Positions 24,561 through 32,558 of a stretch of 64,000 bases of DNA are shown here, piece by piece. Source of the DNA: CAZNOG01 sp964574635 (GTDB lineage Bacteria; Bacteroidota; Bacteroidia; Flavobacteriales_D; Cryomorphaceae). The first letter of the stretch is position 1. Each line of letters opens with the position of its first letter. The stretch covers positions 33,078 through 97,077 of the forward strand of contig CAZNOG010000015.1 of NCBI GenBank assembly GCA_964574635.1. The letters run 5' to 3'. The translations under genes and the position numbers were made by a program. Below the pieces are notes generated by a model, which did no database searches, was not told the DNA's origin, and saw only the letters and a list, made by a program, of their open reading frames with translations.

Positions 24561-24791
24561 GAGGGGGATTGGGATCGGGAAGTGCGAAAGGGCGAATCGC
24601 GGCATCCCCGCTTGAGGGTGGTTTAGGGTACCGCGGTGCGGATGCAGCGACCGGCGGAAGCTCGTATCCGCGCCATGCGTACCCTTGCCACCCTCGAGCG
24701 GGATACAGCGGGTAGACCGACCCGCGGGAGTGCGAACTCAAACGGATGGATGACCGGACATTAAAATGCGAAACGCCTTGTTGGTCTGAAG

Positions 24792-25844
24792 TTACCCCCC
24801 GCGGGATTCGCCCAAACGATTCTCGACTTTGATCAATCCGTGGTAGAAAACCAGCCACTGCAGCCAGAAAATGATGGCCACGGCTTGATGGGTAACGCCG
24901 AGGAAGATGGGTACGCGGAAGAGGACGGTGAGTACACCGAGAACGTATTGCAACACGATGATCGCCAGCAAAATACTTACTCTTGTCTTTTCGATGCGAT
25001 CCGACGCCGATCGGTTGACGGTGCGCCACAGTACGAATACCGCGGCCAGCAACACGGTGCCGAGTATTCGATGTACCCATTGCACGGTGCCGGGGTTTTC
25101 GACCAAATTGAGAATCCAGGGTTCCATGGTCCACGCCCCGGGGGGAACGACGCCGCCCGACATGAGTGGAAAGGTGTTGTGCATGAAGCCCGCGTGCAGC
25201 CCGGCGGTGAATGCGCCCCACGTGATTTGAAGGAAAAACAGGACCAATACGGCGATGGCCTGAGGTTTGATTTTTCGCAGAGCGACGGAGGGCTCCCGTG
25301 CCGGTGGATCGTCGAGGTCACGGGCGTACCACACACACAACCCGATAATGAGTACCGCGAGCAGGAAATGTGCGGCCAGACGGATGTGGCTCACGTAGGG
25401 CACGTCCACGAGTCCGCTTTTGACCATGATCCACCCCATAAGCCCTTGCAGCGCGCCAAGTGCCAGCAAGATGAACATGCGGCGGAGATTGCGCGGGGTG
25501 AACCGCCCCTTGAGCCAAAACCACGCGAAGGGAATGATGAAGACGATGCCCAGCAGGCGAGCGAGCAAACGGTGCAAATATTCCCAGAAAAAGATGACCT
25601 TGAACTCGTCGAGGCTCATGCCCCGATTGAGTTTTTGGTACTGGGGAAATTCTTTGTAGAACGCGAAGGCATCATTCCATTCCTCTTCGTTCATGGGCGG
25701 AATGGCGTCCATAATTAAGTTCCAATCCGACATGGATAGCCCCGATCCCGTGAGCCTGGTGATGCCGCCGACGACCACCATGAGAAAAACCAATCCCGCA
25801 CCGGTGTACAACCAGACGCGAATCAAATTTCGTGCATTGCCCAT
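24792..25844 (-). CDS. ctaA: Heme A synthase (CtaA/COX15 family)
   Basis: A 350-residue integral membrane protein with eight predicted helices. GGITRLTGSGLSMSDWN near the N-terminus, FFWEYLHRLLARLLG (His pair for heme), HIRLAAHFLLA, LHAGFMHNTFPLM, WVHRILG and VTHQAVA provide the conserved histidines of the COX15/CtaA fold. It converts heme O to heme A for aa3-type cytochrome oxidase. ATG at 25844; an open frame continues far upstream, but that part is only antisense to the macrodomain gene. TAATTTTG at 25883-25890 on the minus strand is a likely -7 box. Confidence 0.93.
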   Translation of the reverse strand: MGNARNLIRVWLYTGAGLVFLMVVVGGITRLTGSGLSMSDWNLIMDAIPPMNEEEWNDAFAFYKEFPQYQKLNRGMSLDEFKVIFFWEYLHRLLARLLGIVFIIPFAWFWLKGRFTPRNLRRMFILLALGALQGLMGWIMVKSGLVDVPYVSHIRLAAHFLLAVLIIGLCVWYARDLDDPPAREPSVALRKIKPQAIAVLVLFFLQITWGAFTAGLHAGFMHNTFPLMSGGVVPPGAWTMEPWILNLVENPGTVQWVHRILGTVLLAAVFVLWRTVNRSASDRIEKTRVSILLAIIVLQYVLGVLTVLFRVPIFLGVTHQAVAIIFWLQWLVFYHGLIKVENRLGESRGG

Positions 25845-25940
25845 TGCGGTTTCGCCTATTTTGAGGGTGGAATAAGACGGGGCAAAATTAACCAATTGCG
25901 GTGGAAGGACCGGCCCGCTGAACAAGGCTCGGAGCGAGCT

Positions 25941-25953
25941 GTTTTTGTGGGAT
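25941..25953 (+). repeat. Dispersed motif, partial copy
   Basis: GTTTTTGTGGGAT in the divergent gap between heme A synthase and the macrodomain gene. Confidence 0.35.
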
Positions 25954-26006
25954 ATCCGGATTATTTCCGTACATTCACTTTTGGGCGCATTCCAAATTAT
26001 CACCAC

Positions 26007-26519
26007 ATGAAAATTACAATTCTCAGAGGAGACATCACGGATATCAAAGCCGACGCAATCGTCAATGCCGCAAACCGATTTCTGGCCGGTGGCGGCGGCG
26101 TAGACGGGGCCATCCACGCGGCGGGCGGCCGATCCATCGCCGAGGAGTGCAGGGGCATCATCAACGAGCACGGTCCGCTGAACGCGGGCGAAGCCGTGGC
26201 GACTTCGCCGGGACATCTCAAAGCGAAAAAAGTCATCCACACCGTGGGGCCCGTATGGAACGGCGGCGACACGGGCGAGGCGGAGAAACTGGCCAACTGC
26301 TACACCAATTCCATGAAGCTGGCCGGCCAACTCGGACTTCGGACCATCGCTTTTCCGAACATCAGCACCGGCGTGTACGGCTACCCCAAAAAAGAGGCCG
26401 CCGAAGTGGCGCTTCAGGCAGTGCAAAACGCCGAGGCGAGCGGAATCGAAGAGGTGATTTTCGTCAATTTCGACGAAGAAAATCACCGGCATTACCTCGT
26501 GCTCACCGAAGGGGTGTGA
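26007..26519 (+). CDS. Macrodomain protein (O-acetyl-ADP-ribose deacetylase type, YmdB-like)
   Basis: A 170-residue stand-alone macrodomain. The ADP-ribose site is clear: GDITDIKADAIVNAANRFLAGGGGVDGAIHAAGG (residues about 8-41) and AFPNISTGVYGYPKKEAA. The Asn in NAAN and the Asp in GVDGA are the residues used for deacetylation in YmdB-type enzymes. Cytoplasmic, no other domain, own promoter in a gap divergent from ctaA. It is followed within six bases by the dispersed GGGTTTTTGTGGGTGT motif. Confidence 0.95.
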   Translation: MKITILRGDITDIKADAIVNAANRFLAGGGGVDGAIHAAGGRSIAEECRGIINEHGPLNAGEAVATSPGHLKAKKVIHTVGPVWNGGDTGEAEKLANCYTNSMKLAGQLGLRTIAFPNISTGVYGYPKKEAAEVALQAVQNAEASGIEEVIFVNFDEENHRHYLVLTEGV

Positions 26520-26524
26520 GAAGG

Positions 26525-26540
26525 GGGTTTTTGTGGGTGT
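26525..26540 (+). repeat. Dispersed motif copy
   Basis: GGGTTTTTGTGGGTGT, six bases past the macrodomain stop, same strand, between convergent genes. Confidence 0.6.
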
Positions 26541-26604
26541 GACTCTCCTCCATGCATCCCGACCGAGGTTTCGCTCGATGTGTCCGCGGCGGTTTTACCC
26601 CGGA

Positions 26605-28671
26605 TTAAAATGAAAACGACGCATTGACGAACACGTTGCGCCCCGGACGGTGGATGCCTCCCCAGTCCAGATGGACGGTGTACTTCTTATCGAGGATGTT
26701 TTCCACGCCCGCACTCAGGCTCAACCTGTTTCCATTCCACTCGAAGTAAGTTCCGCTCCGGAGGTGGAGCAATGCGTACCCAGCCGTGGGCGTTTCGCCG
26801 TAGAGTTCGTCCACGCGGTTCTGCGCCGCGGCCGATTCCACTTCCACCAGAGCGAAGTGCGTTTTGAAATCACGGCGCAGGGAGGTGCGGTTTTCGAAGG
26901 GGGGAATCAGGGGAAGTGCGCCTCCATCTTCGTTCATGGCGTACGTGTAGGTGGCCGTGGTTTTTAGTTCCCATCCGGTTTTCCACGCGTATGCGGCGCG
27001 AAGGCTGGCGCCCGCCATGGTAGCCGTGCCGATGTTTTGGTACATTTTCACTCCGTTTCCACCGTGGGTCATGGGCGAAACGCCCTCTTGAACGACACCC
27101 AGAATGTAGTCCGGCATTTTGTACCCGAACACCGCAGTGCGGAAGTCCCACCCGCCCGCGTTGGCGTCAAACCCCAGGTCGAGCTGCCACGCGCGTTCGT
27201 TCTTCAAATCCACTTGTCCGATGTAATCGTACCCGTCGTGGGAGTTGAACAGGTAAAAACCGTACTGCTCCGACACGTTGGGTGCACGCTCGGTGTATCC
27301 GGCGGTCATCCAGGCCCGCATCCCTTTTCCGAAAGTTTTGCGGTACGTCAGGTGAGCGGTGGGCATGGTGCGGTAATCGACACCGCTCAAGTCCTGCCCG
27401 AAAACGGACGCTTGATCCCTTCCGAAATCGTCGAGGACCGTGCTGCGAATCATTTCCACGCGCAGCCCGAATTCCAGGGCATTGCTCTCATCGAAGGTCC
27501 AAGTATCGGATGCATACAACCCCAGCGATTCCCTGTCCACATCCGGCCAAGTGAGCATGAACATCGGGTCTTCTTCCGCCGGATACATGGTCATTTCCGC
27601 CAGGGCGTTGGTGTGGTATGCGTCCACTTTCACCAGTACGCGGTGGGCACCCAGTCCGAAATCGGCTTTCGAATACGCCCCGTAAGTGGTGGTGTACCCG
27701 GGCATGTCCATGTGCATGAACACATCGGGGCGCTTCGTGTCGTCCATCACGTGTTCCACCGAATTGTGGTAGACTTTGGTTTCGAGTGAGCGCAGAGCAC
27801 CCGAAGAGGGCGAAAAGATATGCGTAACGCCGAGGATGTTCGCGTGGGCGTATTCCACGTCCATAGGGAGGGCCGGGTATCCCACGTCGTAGGCGCGATC
27901 GATGATCAGATCGGCCTTCAGCACGTGTCGTTTGCCGACCATCACCAAACCCGACAGTGCGCCGTTCCACTTTTGGAATTGGGTAAACGGCACGGTCGCC
28001 CCTCCACCGGCGCGGTAATTTCCGGCTTCGCGGTACATGGCATTGGCCGAAATTGCATATCGATTTCCGCTGTGGTTGACGGAAAAAAGCCCGGTGTACG
28101 AATTTGCCGCCGATCCATACCCCATGCCGATCTCGGCTTCGAGGGGAGTGTCGGGACGCAATTTGGCACCCTGGGTTTTCATGTCTATCGATCCCGCGAT
28201 GGTCGAGCCGAATTCACCGCCCGCGGCGCCGGAATGAACGGCGAGGTCGCGGAGGTTGTTGGACTCGACGTAGGCGGTGACGGGGTCCATCTTATCGGTA
28301 CACGCCGCGAAAATTTTCATCCCGTCGATGGTGAGGTTAAAGCGATCGGAATTCATGCCGTTGAGCACCGGTTCGGGAGCGAATTCTCCTCTTCTGATCA
28401 GCGTAACCCTGGGGGTTTTGGCCAGAACGGCGTCGGTGGTGGCGAATTTGTTTTCGTCCCGGTCGGCCGCTTCGGTGCAGTGGCACTCACCGGTGCACTC
28501 GCACCGAGGGCGGACCTCGATGGTTTCCACGTCGAACACCTTCAGCGTGATGTCACCACGGGTGAAGAGGGGGACGGAATCGCGCTTTTCGACCTCGGGC
28601 TGTGCGGCCCCGGTTCGGGGCGCGCACAACACGAGGACAAATCCGGCGATGGTCAAGAAGTATCGCATCAT
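26605..28671 (-). CDS. TonB-dependent receptor, copper-type (OprC/NosA-like) with Cys-rich N-terminus
   Basis: A 688-residue outer-membrane receptor with signal peptide (to about residue 23). Just after the presumed TonB-box region comes RPRCECTGECHCTEAADRD, five closely spaced Cys and one His, not part of the usual plug. The plug contains PEPVLNGMNSDRFNLTIDGMKIFAACTDKMDPVTAYVE, close in pattern to TonB copper receptors (CxxxMDP). Met/His-rich loops such as HMDMPGY and MTMYPAEEDPMFML lie in the barrel, which ends in VNASFSF. Neighbours are a His/Met-rich lipoprotein and a small Cys protein, so copper uptake is the best reading; another soft metal is possible. Confidence 0.85.
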   Translation of the reverse strand: MMRYFLTIAGFVLVLCAPRTGAAQPEVEKRDSVPLFTRGDITLKVFDVETIEVRPRCECTGECHCTEAADRDENKFATTDAVLAKTPRVTLIRRGEFAPEPVLNGMNSDRFNLTIDGMKIFAACTDKMDPVTAYVESNNLRDLAVHSGAAGGEFGSTIAGSIDMKTQGAKLRPDTPLEAEIGMGYGSAANSYTGLFSVNHSGNRYAISANAMYREAGNYRAGGGATVPFTQFQKWNGALSGLVMVGKRHVLKADLIIDRAYDVGYPALPMDVEYAHANILGVTHIFSPSSGALRSLETKVYHNSVEHVMDDTKRPDVFMHMDMPGYTTTYGAYSKADFGLGAHRVLVKVDAYHTNALAEMTMYPAEEDPMFMLTWPDVDRESLGLYASDTWTFDESNALEFGLRVEMIRSTVLDDFGRDQASVFGQDLSGVDYRTMPTAHLTYRKTFGKGMRAWMTAGYTERAPNVSEQYGFYLFNSHDGYDYIGQVDLKNERAWQLDLGFDANAGGWDFRTAVFGYKMPDYILGVVQEGVSPMTHGGNGVKMYQNIGTATMAGASLRAAYAWKTGWELKTTATYTYAMNEDGGALPLIPPFENRTSLRRDFKTHFALVEVESAAAQNRVDELYGETPTAGYALLHLRSGTYFEWNGNRLSLSAGVENILDKKYTVHLDWGGIHRPGRNVFVNASFSF

Positions 28672-28689
28672 GTTATGTGGTGTGACGAA

Positions 28690-29526
28690 TCAAAATACGA
28701 TCTGGAATTGCGCCGTGGTGTCGACGGGAATGTTGCCGTCGGACGTGCGGACGTTCACCACCCAAGTACCGGTCATGGTGAAGTTCACTCCACCACGGTA
28801 GTGCCCGTTTCCGGTGTGGGAGGGATGGACGTTGTTGGGCGAGCCGTGGCCCATGGAGGGCATTTGCGGATCAATTTTGAGCGAGAGGTCTTCGACGGGC
28901 AGGAATTCAAAATCGGAAGGCTCGTGGAAGAGCGCCACCTCGAAATCGTTCTGTCCGACTTTGGGATTCGCAGGTTCGATCAACGCCATGGTGAGGGTCG
29001 ACCAGCCCGAGCCTTCGAGTGGAGAGAGGTGGAGAACTTTGGCCGGGCTGACGGAACCGACGCTCAGGGGCACTTCGGCCACTCCGCCTCGGTCGCCAAT
29101 GGGGTCAAACACTTCGATTTCCAACAACCACCCCGTTTCACCGGGCATGGTAAACACCACGTTGAAAGGAAACTTGCCATCCACGGGGGTCATGTCATCG
29201 GGGCTTTCCACCGGCGCACCGTGGGAGCCGTGGTCAGGCCCCATGTCCATGATGGGGCGAACCGTAATATCCACGTTGGTGAGGAGGTCGTTGGACGTTT
29301 CGTCCCGCACTTCGATGAGCAAGGGGGTGTATTCGGCCACGAGGCTGTCGTGGGCAAACACGTTCACGAGGATTCCCCCGAATTCCGTCGCCGCCGATCC
29401 GACCATAATCAGTTCGGAGGTTGGAGGCGTTGAAGGTTGGGGATCGTCTTCTTTGTCATTGCAGCCGCCGGCAAACACCACGGCCAGTATTCCGCATGCC
29501 AATGCGAATTTTGAATGGATTTTCAT
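28690..29526 (-). CDS. His/Met-rich lipoprotein with FixH/YtkA-like domains
   Basis: A 278-residue lipoprotein from ATG 29526 (lipobox FAGGC, Cys about 22). Two beta-sandwich halves follow: one around LIEVRDETSNDLLTNVDI with IMDMGPDHGSHGAP, the second around FEVALFHEPSDFEFL with PQMPSMGHGSPNN and a final GTWVVNVRTSDG. The MxxGxxHGSHG-type loops are characteristic of YtkA/FixH-like periplasmic copper-binding modules. It sits between a copper-type TonB receptor and a small Cys protein; four-base ATGA overlap with the latter. Likely a surface or periplasmic copper carrier (inference). Confidence 0.85.
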   Translation of the reverse strand: MKIHSKFALACGILAVVFAGGCNDKEDDPQPSTPPTSELIMVGSAATEFGGILVNVFAHDSLVAEYTPLLIEVRDETSNDLLTNVDITVRPIMDMGPDHGSHGAPVESPDDMTPVDGKFPFNVVFTMPGETGWLLEIEVFDPIGDRGGVAEVPLSVGSVSPAKVLHLSPLEGSGWSTLTMALIEPANPKVGQNDFEVALFHEPSDFEFLPVEDLSLKIDPQMPSMGHGSPNNVHPSHTGNGHYRGGVNFTMTGTWVVNVRTSDGNIPVDTTAQFQIVF

Positions 29527-29984
29527 TGAAATAAGTTTGATTTTGGAATGTGAAAAACGGTTGGGCCGGGATATGCCGGCAAACACGTCACACTCCGGGC
29601 GGATGGAAAGGGGGAGCCGGATACACGGAATAGGCCTCCATGAGATACAGCGTACGATGCGCCGTTTGCGCTTCCGAAAATTGAAGCGACTGGGAATTCA
29701 GACTGACCGGTGCCAGAACCGTGGTGGAAATCTCGACCTTGGTGCTGTTGGTCGTTTTTATGGGATTCGTCGGACTTTAACTGTTTGTCCAGATGACACT
29801 GCCCTTCGCATTGCAATTCAGGACTTTCTTTGTTTACGCAGAAAAGCGAAACGACGGTTTCCCGATGGATTTGGAAGTCGAGTTGAATGATGGACGCACT
29901 CCAATTGTGAAGGAAGAAAGCCAAGGCACAACACACGAGAACCGACGAGCGAAGAATTGATTTTATGCGCTTGGTGGTTGTCAT
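29523..29984 (-). CDS. Small Cys-containing exported protein of the copper cluster
   Basis: A 153-residue protein with one N-terminal hydrophobic segment (SSVLVCCALAFFLH). The conserved part is LFCVNKESPELQCEGQCHLDKQLK (about 47-70): three Cys and a His in a pattern that recurs in small Bacteroidota proteins encoded near TonB receptors. A His/Gln-rich stretch and a proline/aromatic C-terminus follow. First gene of the three-gene minus-strand copper-type operon; stop overlaps the next ATG by four bases. I infer metal binding; the reaction is unknown. Confidence 0.75.
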   Translation of the reverse strand: MTTTKRIKSILRSSVLVCCALAFFLHNWSASIIQLDFQIHRETVVSLFCVNKESPELQCEGQCHLDKQLKSDESHKNDQQHQGRDFHHGSGTGQSEFPVASIFGSANGASYAVSHGGLFRVSGSPFPSARSVTCLPAYPGPTVFHIPKSNLFQ

Positions 29985-30047
29985 GCACCGGGAACGATAA
30001 TCCGCGAACGCGGGGAAATGAGTGATCCGTTACATTTGAAATCAAGG

Positions 30048-30055
30048 CAAAGATA
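30048..30055 (-). promoter_or_regulatory. -7 box TATCTTTG of the copper-type operon
   Basis: Exact consensus on the minus strand, 63 bases before the ATG at 29984. No clear -33 element. Confidence 0.5.
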
Positions 30056-30259
30056 CAATCTTTACGCGCATGGAAGCCCTTGTGAATACATGACTTTTAT
30101 CAGTAAAATTCCTTTTCCGAACAACTTCAAACGCGGCGTGTTTAAATTGGATGACGGGCCGGTATGCCCGAGTCCATATTTTTCGGATTTTCAGCGCGGA
30201 TATTTTTCGATCCACGGACGAAAATCCGGTTCATACAAATCGTTAAACCCTCAGACACA

Positions 30260-30706
30260 ATGAAAAGAACGGCAAAATCACACTGGCAAGGAAGCGGCAA
30301 GGAAGGCAAAGGGCACCTGACCACCGAAACCAAAGCACTCAACGAGCTGCCCTACTCCTTTAAAACCCGTTTCGGCGACGACACGTCGGCCACGAACCCC
30401 GAAGAACTGATTGCCGCCGCGCACTCAGGATGTTTCAACATGGCATTGGCCGTTGAGCTTTCGAAGGCCGGCGCATCCATCGACAGTTTGGACACGACCG
30501 CGTCGGTGAACATCGAAAAAGGAGACGGAGGTTTCACCATCGACAAAATCCATCTCGATGTGCGCGCGAGCGTTTCGGGCATCGATGAAGAGGGATTCAT
30601 GCAGGCGGCCAACGGTGCGAAAACCAATTGCCCGGTGAGCAAAGTACTGGCCGGTGCGGAAATATCCATGGACGCCAAACTCGTTGGAGCGTCCCAAAAC
30701 GCATAA
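30260..30706 (+). CDS. OsmC/Ohr-family peroxiredoxin
   Basis: A 148-residue protein. The two redox cysteines are in AAAHSGCFNMALA (about Cys59) and TNCPVSKVL (about Cys124), the spacing of the OsmC branch, with an Arg-containing RFGDD segment upstream. OsmC enzymes reduce organic hydroperoxides in the cytoplasm using dithiol donors. ATG at 30260 begins MKRTAKSHWQG, the family N-terminus. Single gene with its own terminator. Confidence 0.92.
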   Translation: MKRTAKSHWQGSGKEGKGHLTTETKALNELPYSFKTRFGDDTSATNPEELIAAAHSGCFNMALAVELSKAGASIDSLDTTASVNIEKGDGGFTIDKIHLDVRASVSGIDEEGFMQAANGAKTNCPVSKVLAGAEISMDAKLVGASQNA

Positions 30707-30718
30707 TCGATTTCACGG

Positions 30719-30752
30719 AGGTGCCGGCCCGGGGTCAGCACCTTTTTTTTTC
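30719..30752 (+). terminator. Terminator after the OsmC gene
   Basis: Stem AGGTGC/GCACCT around a GC-rich loop, then a run of nine T. Confidence 0.8.
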
Positions 30753-30813
30753 CAAACGTTAATTTTCATTTCAAGCGGATCGTGGCATCGAACGGGATAT
30801 TCGAGTCGACGCC

Positions 30814-30833
30814 ACACCCACAAAAACCCAAAA
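30814..30833 (-). repeat. Dispersed motif copy
   Basis: Plus strand ACACCCACAAAAACCCAAAA; lies 17 bases before the ATG of the next plus-strand gene. Confidence 0.6.
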
Positions 30834-30849
30834 TTCTAAAACCTAGACC

Positions 30850-31491
30850 ATGAAAAACTTTCTACCCGCCATCGCGCTGATCATGCTCGGCGTCTTCGCC
30901 CTGCCATCTTGCAAAACGAGCTCCGATCTCTCGGACAATTCTTTGATCAAGAAACGACGATACACGTCGGGATACGCGCTGAACGTGAAAACCCCGAAAT
31001 TCCAAAAGAGCGCTGAAATCAAAACCGAACGGACCGACAGCGAACGTGCAGAACCCAAGGCCGTAGCACCGAAATCGGCGGTGGCGATTCAAACCGAAAC
31101 GGAAGAGCACACGCTGAGGACTGCCTCTTCTTCACCCTCGGCGATCGCGTCCATCCCAACGGTTACCGAGCAACCCCAAGCCGGTGAAGACCCGTGGCAA
31201 ACCGCCGTAAATCGCAATCCCGCTTCCGTGGAAACCAAAGAAGCGGTACGGGAATTTCTCCCCGTAATAAACGCGCCCAAACCGGTGTACGGCACAGCGG
31301 TAGCGGGGGCACCCGTGGTTCAGTCGGATGGATCCCTGTTACTGTACATCATCCTCGCCATCCTCATTCCGCCCTTGGCCGTGGGACTCTTGTACGGTAT
31401 CGGAACCGAATTTTGGATCAGTTTGCTGCTCACGATATTGTTCTTTATCCCGGGCATGATATACTCTTTGATCATGGTGCTACAGCACTAA
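30850..31491 (+). CDS. Lipoprotein with C-terminal Pmp3/YqaE membrane domain
   Basis: A 213-residue two-part protein. Lipobox LPSC (Cys21) ends a signal peptide; residues 22-155 are disordered, Ser/Thr/Pro/Glu-rich, with KKRRYTSGYALNVK, a motif common in Bacteroidota lipoproteins of this type. Residues 160-213 are a full Pmp3 (UPF0057) domain with two hydrophobic helices (LLLYIILAILIPPLAVGLL and FWISLLLTILFFIPGMIYSLIM). Pmp3 proteins are normally only about 50 residues and affect membrane potential and cation sensitivity. Fusion to a lipidated linker is a recurring Bacteroidota form; role unknown. Confidence 0.85.
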   Translation: MKNFLPAIALIMLGVFALPSCKTSSDLSDNSLIKKRRYTSGYALNVKTPKFQKSAEIKTERTDSERAEPKAVAPKSAVAIQTETEEHTLRTASSSPSAIASIPTVTEQPQAGEDPWQTAVNRNPASVETKEAVREFLPVINAPKPVYGTAVAGAPVVQSDGSLLLYIILAILIPPLAVGLLYGIGTEFWISLLLTILFFIPGMIYSLIMVLQH

Positions 31492-31607
31492 AAGCGCCCC
31501 GATTCCAAGGTTCATTTTGTACCGAGGAACCACTTTCGTTTTGACCGGCAGGCACCATGAACGCCTGCCGGTTCTTATATTCGCCCGATTCATCCATAAA
31601 AACGAAC

Positions 31608-32384
31608 ATGGCAACATTGAAAGTGGAGCGTTCCGGCGCGGTAGTGCAAATCACGATGAACCGCCCGGAAGTTTTCAACAGTTTCAACCGCGACATGGCT
31701 TTGGCCATGCAGAAAGCGCTCGTGGAGTGCGATACGGATCCGGAAGTGCGCTGTGTGGTGATTACGGGCGAAGGCAAGGCGTTCAGCGCCGGACAGGATT
31801 TGAAAGAGGTGACCGATCCCAATGGTCCGCCACTGACAAGCATCGTTCGAGACCATTACAACCCCATCATCGAAAAGATCAGATCGTTGAATAAACCCGT
31901 GGTGGCCGCGGTCAACGGCGTGGCCGCAGGTGCGGGTGCCAACATCGCGCTGGCCTGCGATATCGTGGTGGCGCGGGCATCGGCGAATTTCATTCAGGCT
32001 TTCAGCAAAATCGGCCTGATTCCCGACAGCGGAGGCACTTATTTCCTGCCGCGACTCATCGGTTTTCAACGCGCCGCGGCCATCATGATGCTCGGCGACA
32101 AAATTTCGGCGGCCGATGCGGAGCGCATGGGAATGATTTACAAAGTATATGCGGACGAAGACTTCGTTGATTCCGTGGAAGCCTTGGCACGTCAATTGGC
32201 GGCCATGCCCACCAAAGGGCTGGCCTACACGAAGCAAGCGTTGAACAAGAGCATGGAAAACGATTTGAGCATGCAACTCGCCTTGGAAGAGGAACTTCAG
32301 ACCCTTGCCGGGCAGACGTCGGACTATGGCGAAGGCGTGCAGGCTTTCTTGGAAAAGCGCAAACCGGAGTTTACGGGGAAATGA
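31608..32384 (+). CDS. paaG: 1,2-epoxyphenylacetyl-CoA isomerase (enoyl-CoA hydratase family)
   Basis: A 258-residue crotonase-fold enzyme. FSAGQDLKEV and NGVAAGAGANIALACDIVVA form the oxyanion hole; SKIGLIPDSGGTYFLPR carries the acidic residue used by PaaG; the C-terminus YGEGVQAFLEKRKPEFTGK is almost a PaaG signature. It turns ring-epoxidised phenylacetyl-CoA into the oxepin. First of five paa genes on this strand, with a gap of 174 bases before paaH. TATATTCG at 31576-31583 may be the -7 box. ATG at 31608 rather than the in-frame 31557 codon, which precedes that box. Confidence 0.9.
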   Translation: MATLKVERSGAVVQITMNRPEVFNSFNRDMALAMQKALVECDTDPEVRCVVITGEGKAFSAGQDLKEVTDPNGPPLTSIVRDHYNPIIEKIRSLNKPVVAAVNGVAAGAGANIALACDIVVARASANFIQAFSKIGLIPDSGGTYFLPRLIGFQRAAAIMMLGDKISAADAERMGMIYKVYADEDFVDSVEALARQLAAMPTKGLAYTKQALNKSMENDLSMQLALEEELQTLAGQTSDYGEGVQAFLEKRKPEFTGK

Positions 32385-32558
32385 TCGGCGGCACATTTGC
32401 ACCGGGCGGGGGGTGACCGAATCGCCCTGTGGACATTTTACCGATTTTTAAACCCACACTCAGTGCAAATTTGATTTCCTTTGTGCTGAACCTCCCCTGT
32501 TTTGGCGGCACGTCATCGTGACTTTACTTCCACGGGGGAAGACAAAAATCATTTCGAC

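Noticed and set aside
24792..26492. A 566-residue version of heme A synthase with a long N-terminal extension
   Set aside because: The extra part is exactly antisense to the macrodomain gene and the upstream promoter, and has no recognisable domain; the family starts at 25844.
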